NCBI RefSeq assembly: GCF_009017495.1 | Contig: NZ_CP044990.1 | Span: 639,001-703,000, forward strand | Source of the DNA: Deinococcus sp. AJ005 | Lineage (GTDB): Bacteria; Deinococcota; Deinococci; Deinococcales; Deinococcaceae | Direction: 5' to 3' | Length of the DNA stretch: 64,000 bases | Shown here: one piece after another, positions 8,436 through 16,851 of the stretch | Position numbering within the stretch: position 1 is the first letter of the stretch | How the letters are laid out: each line of letters opens with the position of its first letter | The notes under the pieces: model-generated | The model's input: only the letters and a program-made list of their open reading frames with translations | What the model was told of the DNA's origin: nothing | Databases searched by the model: none | Translations under genes and position numbers: made by a program

Positions 8436-9630
8436 TAAATCTTCTATTGGTAAAGAATGGTCAAGATATTTGCTATATATGTTTTTAATTTTATATCCGA
8501 TTACAGAAGGTTTTTCAAATGATTCTTTTCCAATAGGAAATTTATTCGTAGTTGCTTTGCTTGTATTTCTATGGATAATTGAAACTTTGAGAGATAGAAG
8601 ATTATTTATAACTCATTCTTCTATAGTTTTATTTGCACTATCCTTCTGGACCATAGCGTCGTTCTTTTGGTCTACCGATCAAGACAAAACTATATCTCGA
8701 ATTATGTCTTTAATACCTATAGTATTAGTCTATCTGATCATCATTGATCTAGTCAGATCAGTTGCCGCATTGCATAGATTCTTATATTCATATTGCATCG
8801 GTGCCATCATTTTAGCTTTGACGGCAGTATTTAATATAATAAACGGAGTACGGTACGAGGGACTTTACAACAGGTTCAGTGCAATTGGCTATGATCCAAA
8901 TAACTTTGGCATTTTCATAATGAGTTCTGTACCTTTGTTTGATTACTTAATTCAAACATCGAAGCCAAATAGCCTGTGGTATTCATGGGCCTACTACATA
9001 TTTTGTTTATCTTTAGCATTGTCGACAGGCTCGAGAGGAGCAATTATCTGTGGTGCAATAGTATCATTATATATGCTGTTTCTCAGAATCAACATATTAA
9101 AGAATAGCAAATTAATAATTAAAAATATGATACTCATGTTAATGGCGATATATAGTTTATATTTTTTGACTCAATATTTCATCCCTCCCGAAGCGCTGGA
9201 GCGCTTCTCTAACCAGATAGTCTCAAGTGCGGATGATAGTCGCGCAAGTATATGGCAAGAATCCTACACACTCTGGAATAATCATTGGCTAATAGGGATA
9301 GGTGCGAATACAACTTCTTCTAATACTGTTTCAGATACTCAGGCACATAACACTTTTATTTCTTCATTTTCAGAATTAGGATTAATCGGAGGCACATTAT
9401 GGTTGATCGCCTGGATTGCTCATATTATTTATGCCATTCGTATTTATAAAACTCGTCCAAATCTGTCCATATCTTTAACTATAGCCATTGCTTGTGTCAT
9501 GATTGGAGCGCTGACACTAAATTGGGAAGCAAGAAAACCGCTATATATTGTATGGGCAGCAGCGGCGTCTTCAATATCTATTTATAGAAGGCGCGAAGGC
9601 TATGTATTTGATGATGAATTGGCAATTTAA
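8392..9630 (+). CDS. wzy: O-antigen/exopolysaccharide polymerase or ligase (Wzy/WaaL-like)
   Basis: Multi-spanning inner-membrane protein of 412 residues with about 10-12 hydrophobic helices. It has a Wzy_C-like large loop in the second half: STGSRGAIICGAIVSLYMLF starts the conserved region, followed by a periplasmic stretch with ESYTLWNNHWLIGIGANTTS and DTQAHNTFISSFSELGLIGG, the usual H-N-x6-E-x-G motif of Wzy/WaaL proteins. It would join repeat units on the periplasmic face. The start lies inside the upstream gene with a GAGGAGG ribosome site about ten bases before it. About 120 AT-rich bases without a gene follow. Confidence 0.83.
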   Translation: MYLKTQVKSSQARYNKSSIGKEWSRYLLYMFLILYPITEGFSNDSFPIGNLFVVALLVFLWIIETLRDRRLFITHSSIVLFALSFWTIASFFWSTDQDKTISRIMSLIPIVLVYLIIIDLVRSVAALHRFLYSYCIGAIILALTAVFNIINGVRYEGLYNRFSAIGYDPNNFGIFIMSSVPLFDYLIQTSKPNSLWYSWAYYIFCLSLALSTGSRGAIICGAIVSLYMLFLRINILKNSKLIIKNMILMLMAIYSLYFLTQYFIPPEALERFSNQIVSSADDSRASIWQESYTLWNNHWLIGIGANTTSSNTVSDTQAHNTFISSFSELGLIGGTLWLIAWIAHIIYAIRIYKTRPNLSISLTIAIACVMIGALTLNWEARKPLYIVWAAAASSISIYRRREGYVFDDELAI

Positions 9631-9752
9631 TAATTATAAGGTGATATACCTAGTCGAAATCTTTACAGATTGTAACGAAAAGACCATTTATTAGAACGTA
9701 ACATATTGTTAAATTAGTAGGTGCATACGTTAAAAGATGAAGAGAGGTACAT

Positions 9753-11531
9753 ATGAAGATAATCTACATAGTTACTATACCACTAAGTGCTAAGGTATTC
9801 CTGCAAGGACAACTATCCTACTTTAGAAATAAAAATTATGATGTCCATCTCGCAACATCGCCTTCCGCAAGCAAAGCTATCGAACAGATTGCCCATCAAG
9901 AGGGCATAAATGCACATTCTATCCGTATGCAACGTGAGATATCTCTATTTAAAGATGCAGCATCGCTCGTAAGAATGTTACATCTAATGAAACAGTTGCG
10001 CCCAGAAATTGTCAACTCAGGAACACCCAAGGCAGGGTTGATTGGCAGCGTTGCAGCGGCCCTGTTAAGCATACCAGTTAGGGTATACACACTTCACGGC
10101 CTACGACTCGACACCACTAATGGACCCAAGCGCATCCTATTAACCTGGATGGAGCGCTTGGCCTGTGTTTGCGCCCATCGGGTAATTTGCGTTAGTCCCA
10201 GCCTAAGAGATCGAGCGATTGAACTCAAGCTGGTATCCCCAGTCAAGGCTTTAGTCCTAGCATCCGGCACCTGCAATGGCATCAATGCACAGCGTTTCCT
10301 CCCAGAATTCACATCCACAGAGCAGTTACTCACATTGAAAAATGATCTTGCGCTCCCTGCAAATGCACCTGTCATAGGTTTCGTCGGACGCTTTGTGAAA
10401 GACAAGGGTATTGCGGAACTGTTGCAGGCTTTCGGGCGGCTTCACGAGGCCAATCCCAGGACACGTCTGCTTCTGGTTGGTGATTATGAACAGGGCGACC
10501 CGGTGGCCGCCGATGTTCGTCACACCATCGAAACCCATCCAGGCATCGTGCGTGCTGGGTTCGTTCCCGATACTGCACCCTATTACCAACTCATGGATGT
10601 GCTGGCGCTGCCCACCTACCGCGAGGGATTTCCCACTGCCCCCTTGGAAGCCGCTGCCGCTGCAAAGCCTGTGGTCGCAACCAATGCGACAGGCGCGGTG
10701 GATGCCGTTGTGGATGGCGTGACTGGATTCACGGTTCCCGTGGGCGATACTGGGGCGCTGGCAGATGCCCTGCGGCGTCTGCTGGAAGACAAGGCGCTGG
10801 CAAGACAATTTGGACAGGCTGGACAGGAGCGCGTGCTGCGCGACTTTCAATCCCAGCGGATCTGGGAAGCTCTGGACGAGTTGTATCAAGAACTTCTGGC
10901 CGAAGCGCAGGCCCGAAAAGGTCAGCGGCTCAAGCGGTCTGTCGATGTAGCTGCTTCGGCAGCGGGGCTGGCCGTTTTATCCATTCCCATGCTGGCGCTT
11001 GGGCTAATCGTTCGCCTCAAGCTCGGTTCCCCCATCCTGTTCAGCCAGCAGCGCCCCGGCCTGCGCGGTCAGTCCTTCACCATGTACAAGTTCCGCACCA
11101 TGCGCGACGCGACAGACAGCAACTGCCAGCCCCTGCCTGACAGCGAACGTCTGACCCCACTGGGCCGCTTTCTGCGTGCGTCCTCGCTAGATGAGTTGCC
11201 AGGACTGTTCAATGTGCTGCGCGGCGACATGAGCTTGGTGGGGCCGCGTCCTCTGCTGATGGAATACCTGGAACGCTACACGCCCACGCAGGCTAGGCGT
11301 CACGAGGTCAGGCCCGGCATTACCGGCTGGGCACAGGTCAACGGGCGCAACGCCATTTCCTGGGAAGAGAAATTTAAATTGGACGTGTGGTATGTGGACA
11401 ACCGCAGTTTTGCACTGGACATGAAAATCCTGTGGATGACTGTACAGAAGGTTTTCAAGCGCGAGGGCATCAGTGCGGTGGGCGAGGCCACTATGCCCAG
11501 ATTCGAGGGTCGCCCCAGCAGCGAAACATGA
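9753..11531 (+). CDS. Fusion protein: GT4 glycosyltransferase plus PglC-like phosphoglycosyltransferase
   Basis: 592 residues with two enzymes. Residues 1-385 are a GT4 glycosyltransferase (AKVFLQGQLSYFRNKNYDV, ...PAGL... replaced by NSGTPKAGLIGSVAAALL, GFVGRFVKDKGIAELLQAF, LALPTYREGFPTAPLEAAAA). Residues about 392-592 are a monotopic phosphoglycosyltransferase: KRSVDVAASAAGLAVL re-entrant helix, FSQQRPGLRGQSFTMYKFRT, the catalytic Asp-Glu pair in SSLDELPGLFNVL, then GDMSLVGPRPLL and RPGITGWAQVNGRN. It should start glycan assembly by moving a sugar-1-phosphate to undecaprenyl phosphate and then add a second sugar. Base composition changes inside the gene: the first 200 codons are AT-rich, the rest GC-rich. 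A GAGAGG ribosome site precedes the ATG. The stop overlaps pglD (ATGA). Confidence 0.87.
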   Translation: MKIIYIVTIPLSAKVFLQGQLSYFRNKNYDVHLATSPSASKAIEQIAHQEGINAHSIRMQREISLFKDAASLVRMLHLMKQLRPEIVNSGTPKAGLIGSVAAALLSIPVRVYTLHGLRLDTTNGPKRILLTWMERLACVCAHRVICVSPSLRDRAIELKLVSPVKALVLASGTCNGINAQRFLPEFTSTEQLLTLKNDLALPANAPVIGFVGRFVKDKGIAELLQAFGRLHEANPRTRLLLVGDYEQGDPVAADVRHTIETHPGIVRAGFVPDTAPYYQLMDVLALPTYREGFPTAPLEAAAAAKPVVATNATGAVDAVVDGVTGFTVPVGDTGALADALRRLLEDKALARQFGQAGQERVLRDFQSQRIWEALDELYQELLAEAQARKGQRLKRSVDVAASAAGLAVLSIPMLALGLIVRLKLGSPILFSQQRPGLRGQSFTMYKFRTMRDATDSNCQPLPDSERLTPLGRFLRASSLDELPGLFNVLRGDMSLVGPRPLLMEYLERYTPTQARRHEVRPGITGWAQVNGRNAISWEEKFKLDVWYVDNRSFALDMKILWMTVQKVFKREGISAVGEATMPRFEGRPSSET

Positions 11532-12151
11532 GCGGCATTCTGGTGGTGGGTGCGGGCGGCCATGCCAAGGTGGTGATTGCCACCCTGCACGCGGCGGGAA
11601 TGGACGTGGTCGGGGTGCTGGATGACCGCGCTGAGTCCTGGGGCAGATCGGTGCTGGGCTACCCGGTGCTGGGCGGTCTGGAACGCCTGGAAAGTACGCT
11701 AGGCCGCGCCGTCCTCGCCATCGGTAGCAACGCGGCGCGGCATAACATTGTTGCCCGGTTTCCGAATGTGGTGTGGGTCTCGGTTGTCCACCCGGCGGCC
11801 ACCGTGCATGGCAGTGTGCAGATAGGGCTGGGAACTGTCATATTCGCGGGCGCGGTGATCCAGCCGGATACCATGCTGGGAAGTCACGTTATCGTCAACA
11901 CGGGCGCGACGGTAGATCATGACTGCGTGTTGATGGACTACGTGCATGTGGCTCCCGGCGCGCATCTGGCGGGCGCGGTTCACCTAGAAGAAGGCGTATT
12001 TTTAGGCGTTGGCTGCGCGGTTGTGCCCAGTGTGACGGTAGGACACTGGACAACGGTAGGCGCTGGCGGCGTGGTGGTTCGGAATCTGCCTGCCAACACT
12101 GTGGCGGTGGGTATACCGGCCCGGCCAAAAGAGGAGAGAATACAGACATGA
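11528..12151 (+). CDS. pglD: UDP-4-amino-sugar acetyltransferase (PglD/NeuD family)
   Basis: Acetyl-CoA-dependent acetyltransferase expected to act on a UDP-4-amino-4,6-dideoxy sugar to give UDP-di-N-acetylbacillosamine or a related sugar. The 207-residue protein has the PglD/NeuD start GILVVGAGGHAKVVIATLHA (Rossmann-like UDP-binding part, residues 1-75) and a left-handed beta-helix (TVHGSVQIGLGTVIFAGAVI, NTGATVDHDCVLMDYVHVAP with the catalytic-type His). It ends in GGVVVRNLPANTVAVGIPAR. The ATG at 11528 overlaps the upstream stop. A sialic-acid O-acetyltransferase role is less likely, since pglE follows. Confidence 0.83.
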   Translation: MSGILVVGAGGHAKVVIATLHAAGMDVVGVLDDRAESWGRSVLGYPVLGGLERLESTLGRAVLAIGSNAARHNIVARFPNVVWVSVVHPAATVHGSVQIGLGTVIFAGAVIQPDTMLGSHVIVNTGATVDHDCVLMDYVHVAPGAHLAGAVHLEEGVFLGVGCAVVPSVTVGHWTTVGAGGVVVRNLPANTVAVGIPARPKEERIQT

Positions 12152-13353
12152 CTCACACCGCCCCCAAGCAACTGGACCGTACCCTTGCCCCCTGGCCCGT
12201 CTTTGAATCTGATGAGATCGAGGCCGTGACCGAAGTGCTGCGCTCAGGCAAGGTCAACTACTGGACGGGCACCGAGGGCCGCGAGTTTGAGAAGGAATAC
12301 GCCACCGTGCTGGGCGTGCCTTATGCCATCGCGCTGCACAACGGCACGCAGGCGCTGGAGTTGGCGCTGTACGCCCTAGGTGTGCGCGCGGGCGACGAGG
12401 TGATTACCACGCCGCGCACCTTTATCGCCTCGGCCAGCGCCGCCGTGATGCGTGGGGCCGTGCCCGTGATGGCCGACATTGACCGCAGCAGCGGCAACAT
12501 CACCGCCGAGACCATCCGCGCCGTGCTGACCCCACGCACACGGGCGATCATCGTGGTGCATCTGGCCGGGTGGCCTGCGGACATGGCCCCGATCATGGAA
12601 CTTGCCCGCGAACATAACCTGTTTGTCATCGAGGACTGCGCCCAGGCCCACGGCGCAAAGTACGCCGGGCAGCATGTGGGCACCATCGGGCACATGGGCT
12701 GCTTCTCGTTCTGCCAGGACAAGATCATGAGTACCGGTGGCGAGGGTGGTCTGCTGGTTATGCATGACGAAGCGCTGTGGAGCAAAGCCTGGGCCTTCAA
12801 GGATCACGGCAAGAGCTACGACGCCGTGTACAACAAGGAACACCCACTGGGCTTTCGCTGGCTCCACGAGTCCTTTGGTACCAACTGGCGCATGTTGGAA
12901 GTCCAGGCTGCGATTGGCCGCCTGCAATTGCAGAAGCTGCCGGGGTGGACTGGGCAGCGCCAGAGCAATGCGGCGGTGCTGGCCGACCGCTTTGCGAATT
13001 TGCCTGCTCTGCGCGTGCCCGTGGTGCCGGAAGGCTCGGAACATGCCCAGTACAAGTTTTATGTGTATGTGCAGCCGGGAAACCTGCGCGCGGGCTGGAG
13101 CCGTGACCGGATCATGGCTGAAGTGGTGGCGCGTGGCGCACCGTGCTACACCGGCACCTGCTCCGAGATCTATCTGGAAAAGGCGTTCACGGATGTTGGG
13201 CTGGGGCCAAAGGAACGGCTGCCTGTGGCCCAGGAGCTGGGCGAGACCTCGCTGATGTTCTTGGTGCATCCCACGCTGACTGAGGCCGATATGGGTGCGG
13301 TGGCGGATGTGGTGGAAGAGGTGGTGCGGGAAGCGACGCGCGCAGACGCCTGA
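12148..13353 (+). CDS. pglE: UDP-4-keto-6-deoxy-HexNAc aminotransferase (PglE-like, DegT family)
   Basis: PLP-dependent aminotransferase making the 4-amino sugar that PglD acetylates. The 401 residues include YAIALHNGTQALELALYALG, VIEDCAQAHGAKYAG and the cofactor lysine near residue 192 in FSFCQDKIMSTGGEGG. The GTEGREFEKEYA start region is typical. It overlaps pglD by four bases. With the fused phosphoglycosyltransferase and pglD it gives a bacillosamine-type set, but the 4,6-dehydratase (PglF) is not in the window. It ends two bases before the 3' end of the convergent gene. Confidence 0.82.
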   Translation: MTHTAPKQLDRTLAPWPVFESDEIEAVTEVLRSGKVNYWTGTEGREFEKEYATVLGVPYAIALHNGTQALELALYALGVRAGDEVITTPRTFIASASAAVMRGAVPVMADIDRSSGNITAETIRAVLTPRTRAIIVVHLAGWPADMAPIMELAREHNLFVIEDCAQAHGAKYAGQHVGTIGHMGCFSFCQDKIMSTGGEGGLLVMHDEALWSKAWAFKDHGKSYDAVYNKEHPLGFRWLHESFGTNWRMLEVQAAIGRLQLQKLPGWTGQRQSNAAVLADRFANLPALRVPVVPEGSEHAQYKFYVYVQPGNLRAGWSRDRIMAEVVARGAPCYTGTCSEIYLEKAFTDVGLGPKERLPVAQELGETSLMFLVHPTLTEADMGAVADVVEEVVREATRADA

Positions 13354-13355
13354 AC

Positions 13356-14186
13356 TCAGGGCTGGCGGGGAATGAACTCGATACGGCGCACGTTCAGGTT
13401 GCGGTCTGCCAGAGTTTCGTTATATGGGTTACTTACGGCGATTGTAATAGGTGTAGCTGCCACTTGTAAATTAAGATCCTCCCAGCCTGACCCAGTGAAA
13501 ATCGTTTTGATTACCTTCTCATTTTGTTTAATTACTAAAACTGGGAAGATTGCATTTGCCTCTTGCCCTCGCACTTTCAAGGTTAGTTCTCCCGCGTCAC
13601 ATGGCGTTAAAATCATTGGAGGCGGCTTTACGAGAGAGGCAGCGTGAATTTTTGGAAACCAAGTACCTCCACTCTCCTTTGGAATACTAACATTCTGAAA
13701 CCCTCGGCAATTTGGTGCTTTTAGCTGAATTTTAGCTAAGTTTACTATGCGTATATCTGCTAAGTAGTAGTCGTTAAAATATGCTATATATAAATAACCT
13801 GCCCTAGGAATAAGTAGCTGTATAGTTCGCTGTTGATCGAAAGCTGAATTTAAGATCACATTGTTGTCAAAGGCAACGATAAGTCGTGGATGTTCAGAAC
13901 CAGCCAATTCACCATCAGCAGTAATTTTAATTAAGCCTCCAGAACACAGCCGGGTTTTCAACCATGCGTTGCCAGAAAACTTGAAGCCTCTATCTCTGGG
14001 AAGTACATAATTATTGCCGCTTTCATACCAGAGGCTAAATACTGGTGGCTGAGTGCAGTTCTCGACCTGAGTGGGCGCGAACATTAGATTCTTGGATGGT
14101 ATAGGTAGAATTAACACGCTTCTAACACCCGCCGCAATTAGCAGCGGCCCCACCCCAAGTGCCAGCGCCCGTAGCAGTGGCTTCAT
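13356..14186 (-). CDS. Exported protein with two xylan-binding-like (CBM60-type) repeats
   Basis: 276 residues with an N-terminal hydrophobic segment (LLRALALGVGPLLIAAGV) that could be a signal anchor. After residue 70 two regions share one pattern: a start like ADGELAGSEHPRLIVAFDN or VRGQEANAIFPVLVIKQNE, then about 30 residues later a block like IAYFNDYYLADIRIVNL or IAVSNPYNETLADRNLNVRR. This G-x-A-x-x-(P)-x-L-x-V ... (F/S)-N-x-Y-x-x-x-x-(D)-R-N-L pattern recalls the calcium-dependent xylan-binding modules of family 60. The family call is from memory. The middle is AT-rich like the glycan cassette, while both ends are GC-rich. The ATG at 14186 was chosen because the longer frame runs into the permease gene. 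It follows the permease with 23 bases between. Confidence 0.6.
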   Translation of the reverse strand: MKPLLRALALGVGPLLIAAGVRSVLILPIPSKNLMFAPTQVENCTQPPVFSLWYESGNNYVLPRDRGFKFSGNAWLKTRLCSGGLIKITADGELAGSEHPRLIVAFDNNVILNSAFDQQRTIQLLIPRAGYLYIAYFNDYYLADIRIVNLAKIQLKAPNCRGFQNVSIPKESGGTWFPKIHAASLVKPPPMILTPCDAGELTLKVRGQEANAIFPVLVIKQNEKVIKTIFTGSGWEDLNLQVAATPITIAVSNPYNETLADRNLNVRRIEFIPRQP

Positions 14187-14209
14187 AGCTGCACAGCCCG
14201 CTCTGTTCC

Positions 14210-15316
14210 TCACCGTCGCCCTGTCAGCCACAGCAGCGCCGCCCCAGCCACCACGGCGATCAGGTCCGGGGCGTAGGCGGCCACCACGCCGGACACTGCC
14301 CCGTTCTCGCCCATCACCCGGAACACGCTCCAGGTGGCGTAATACGCGAACGTCAGCAGCAGCGCCCACACCAGCCCCAGGTCACGCCCGCTGCGGAAGG
14401 TGAAGACCGCCAGACTGACCGCAAAAAAGGCCAGCGCCAAGGCAGCCAGCGGCTCGGCAAACTTGCGATGCAGCGCCGTGAAGTCGGCGGGGGACCGGAT
14501 GTTTTGCTGGCGGTACAGATTGGTTTTGGCCCACAACTCCCGCAGCGGCGTGTAAATGGGCTTCAGCTCGCCGCCGCCTGCGTCCAGATCGGCCTGCACG
14601 TCCTGAACCGGCAGGCTACCCGTCTTGAAGGTCAGGACCGTCACGGGGCGCGCGTCCTGGTAGGTCACGCGCTGGCCGTCGCGCAGTTCCAGCACATTGC
14701 TGCCCGGCGGCAGGCGCCCTGAGCGGGCGGTGATGACCTCGCGGGGGGGCAATCCGTCCTGCATGGTCACGATCCGCAGGTCTTCCAGCGTGCCGCCGGG
14801 GCCGATCCTGCCCACGCTGATGGCGCGGTTCAGGGCGTCGCGCAGTACGATGCGCTGGCCGTCTGCCCCTGTTCCGTCCAGACCGATCACGCGCGGGTTG
14901 TCGAAGACGATCTCCTGCTTGACCTTGCGCTCCTGCACCTTGGCGCGCGGCACCAGCCCCTCGCCCAGCGCAAAGGCCAGCACGGTCACGCCCAGGCCCA
15001 GCGCCAGCACCGGCCACAGCAGCCGGGTGGCCGGAATCCCAGCGGCCAATGCGCCCTTCAGCTCCGAATCGCTGCTCAGGCGCGACAGCCCCAGCAGCGT
15101 GGCGAACATCAGCGCAATCGGCAGGGCGCGGGCGGCAGCCTCTGGCACGTTCAGCGCCAGCACCCGCGCCACCAGCACTGGATTGGCCCCCTTGGCCAGC
15201 AGCGGCGCAATGACCTCCTGCAAGGCCGCCAGCACCAGCAGCACGATCACGGCGGCCAGTGCCCCCAGCAGGAGGGGCAGAATCTCGGACAGGACGTAGC
15301 GTTCAAAGAGTTTCAT
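14210..15316 (-). CDS. LptF/LptG-family permease (YjgP/YjgQ)
   Basis: 368-residue inner-membrane permease of the family that, with LptB, extracts lipopolysaccharide in proteobacteria. Topology fits: three hydrophobic helices in the first 120 residues (LLLGALAAVIVLLVLAALQE), a soluble periplasmic jelly-roll region (about 125-265) and three C-terminal helices (LALAFFAVSLAVF, WALLLTFAYYATWSVF, AYAPDLIAVVAGAALLWL). The family hallmark LSRLSSDSELKGALAAGIP is present. It is the second of two such genes on this strand, 139 bases after the first. Deinococcus lacks classical lipopolysaccharide, so the cargo is unknown. Confidence 0.86.
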   Translation of the reverse strand: MKLFERYVLSEILPLLLGALAAVIVLLVLAALQEVIAPLLAKGANPVLVARVLALNVPEAAARALPIALMFATLLGLSRLSSDSELKGALAAGIPATRLLWPVLALGLGVTVLAFALGEGLVPRAKVQERKVKQEIVFDNPRVIGLDGTGADGQRIVLRDALNRAISVGRIGPGGTLEDLRIVTMQDGLPPREVITARSGRLPPGSNVLELRDGQRVTYQDARPVTVLTFKTGSLPVQDVQADLDAGGGELKPIYTPLRELWAKTNLYRQQNIRSPADFTALHRKFAEPLAALALAFFAVSLAVFTFRSGRDLGLVWALLLTFAYYATWSVFRVMGENGAVSGVVAAYAPDLIAVVAGAALLWLTGRR

Positions 15317-15455
15317 GGCTGACCCTGTGAGGATCGAGGAGGCTGAGACTGGAGTGCTGGCGCTTTTAGCTTCTTTGTGAAGGTGGCGGGGTGGGAAGTG
15401 ACAGGCGCAGCCTGCCCTCCTGCCGGAAGACGCGGCGATCTACCCGGTATGACCA

Positions 15456-16502
15456 TCAGCGCAGTCTCCAGGCCAGTCCGCCCGCCAGCAGCAGGAAGGC
15501 CAGGTTGGGAATCCAGGCGGCCAGGGTGGGGTTCAGCGCCCCGGCCCCGGCCAGCCCCGGCATGGTGGTCCACAGCACGTAAAAGCACACGATAAAGACC
15601 AGCACGGCGGCAAAGGCGGCGGCGCGGTTGCGGATCAGCAGGCCCAGCATCCCGGCGGCCAGGGCAAAAACGATGGGCGTGGCGGGGTCTGCGACGCGGG
15701 CCGCCAGTTGAAAGGTGTAGTCGCGCACGCCCTTGCGGCTCAGTGTATTGCCCGCCAGGGCGGCACGCAACTCGGCGTTGCTGACCTGCTGGGCGGCGGG
15801 CGGCGGCGGGCGCAGGGTATCGGTCTGCGGCACCACCACGTCGGTGGGGGAGCGCTGCGGGTTCTGGCCGGGGCGCGTGATCCACGGGTTGCTCAGCGTC
15901 CAGGTCTGCTTGCCCGAATCCCAGATGCCGAACTGTGCGGTCAGGATCTCGTCGCCGCGCTGGACCATCACGCCGTCGAGCCGGGCCACCTGACCGCCGC
16001 CACTGTCATTGTTCACGCGGCCCGCGTAATACAGCGCGTCGGGCGGGGCGTAGGTGTATTTTTCCTGCTGGGGCGGCGGCGGGGCCATGTCGTAAATGCT
16101 GTACCACGAGCGGTCCCAGTTCGCCAGCCCTGCTGGAACCAGGGTGCCTGCATTGAAGTACGCCAGCACGCCCACCAGCGCAAAGGGAATGGCCAGCGGC
16201 CACACCAGACTCAGCGGGCGGATGCCGCTGGCCAGGATCGCCTTCAGCTCGTTATCGCGCTGCATCCGCGAGAAGGCCAGGAGGATCGAGAACGGCACCG
16301 CCAGCACCAGCGTCTTGTTCAGGTTCTGCGGCAGGATCGACAGAAAGGCCGCCACCGCCTTGAACACAGGCGGGTGGTAGATCAGCAGCTTGCCTACCGT
16401 GCTGCTCAGGGCGTCGGTCATCAGCAGGGTCAGAAACAGCGCCACGCCCGCCAGATACCAGCGGGCGATCTCGCCGAGTACGGTTCGGGTCAGGATGGGC
16501 AC
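15456..16502 (-). CDS. LptF/LptG-family permease (YjgP/YjgQ)
   Basis: 348 residues with the same plan as its neighbour: helices at the N terminus (WYLAGVALFLTLLMTDAL), the hallmark FSRMQRDNELKAILASGIRP, a periplasmic domain (about 120-260) and C-terminal helices ending FLLLAGGLAWRLR. Together the two could form the heterodimeric membrane part of a transporter; no LptB-like ATPase is nearby. The start is a GTG with a TAGAAT -10 box (16510-16515) seven bases upstream, so the message is predicted leaderless. The partner gene and the xylan-binding-like protein follow downstream. Confidence 0.86.
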   Translation of the reverse strand: MPILTRTVLGEIARWYLAGVALFLTLLMTDALSSTVGKLLIYHPPVFKAVAAFLSILPQNLNKTLVLAVPFSILLAFSRMQRDNELKAILASGIRPLSLVWPLAIPFALVGVLAYFNAGTLVPAGLANWDRSWYSIYDMAPPPPQQEKYTYAPPDALYYAGRVNNDSGGGQVARLDGVMVQRGDEILTAQFGIWDSGKQTWTLSNPWITRPGQNPQRSPTDVVVPQTDTLRPPPPAAQQVSNAELRAALAGNTLSRKGVRDYTFQLAARVADPATPIVFALAAGMLGLLIRNRAAAFAAVLVFIVCFYVLWTTMPGLAGAGALNPTLAAWIPNLAFLLLAGGLAWRLR

Positions 16503-16801
16503 GGCCAGGATTCTAGCGGCCCAGCATGAGGAAAAGGGGGCGGAATGCGGGTTTAGTGGGGGTGGTGGGTAGGGGAGGGGAGCCTATTGCTTGGTAATGG
16601 TTCTGGCCTGCCCACATGGTTTGACCCCTCTCCTGCGGAGCTGTGCCAGCCAGTCTGCTACGCAGCCAGCTCCCCTCAAGAAGTGCCAAGAGAGCGCTGC
16701 TGGACGAGCAATTCCGCAACCCTTGCCTCCCTTCTAAGGGGAGGTGCCCCGGAGGGGCGGAGGGGTTAAACCGCAAACGGCCACCCCACAATCCCACCTC
16801 C
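16503..16801. other. Non-coding spacer with low-complexity CCCTCC/GGAGGGG sequence
   Basis: No plausible gene is seen. The permease promoter lies at the left edge. Around 16725-16770 there is a short inverted run (CTTCTAAGGGGAGG, then GCCCCGGAGGGGCGGAGGGG) of the kind often scattered between GC-rich genes. Nothing else stands out. Confidence 0.5.
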
Positions 16802-16835
16802 AACAAAAGAAAGCCCCCTCCATGCGGAGAGGGCT
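16802..16835 (-). terminator. Intrinsic terminator of ddrC
   Basis: Read on the minus strand: a nine-pair stem AGCCCTCTC / GAGGGGGCT (one G-U pair) with a six-base loop, followed by a T-rich tail (TTTCTTTTG). It lies 16 bases after the ddrC stop. Confidence 0.75.
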
Positions 16836-16851
16836 GAACGAGAGGACTGCC

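Larger units (their letters stand above)
4690..10350. other. AT-rich glycan cassette inside a GC-rich chromosome (composition island)
   Basis: Between about 4690 and 10350 the DNA changes to AT-rich, with many ATA, TTA and AGA codons, while the genes on both sides use GC-ending codons. The left change falls in the last codons of wbpE and the right change inside the GT4 half of the fusion gene at 9753, around 10300-10400. It spans four complete genes (glycosyltransferase, flippase, glycosyltransferase, polymerase) plus the 5' third of the fusion gene. No transposase or terminal repeat is visible, which suggests homologous exchange through conserved flanks. Confidence 0.75.

Noticed and set aside
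4690..10350. AT-rich island as a prophage or transposon
   Set aside because: It contains only glycan genes; no integrase, transposase, terminal repeats or tRNA attachment site was found.
16503..16801. Small frames in the permease-ddrC spacer as genes
   Set aside because: They are short, overlap low-complexity GGAGGGG sequence and lack promoter or ribosome signals.
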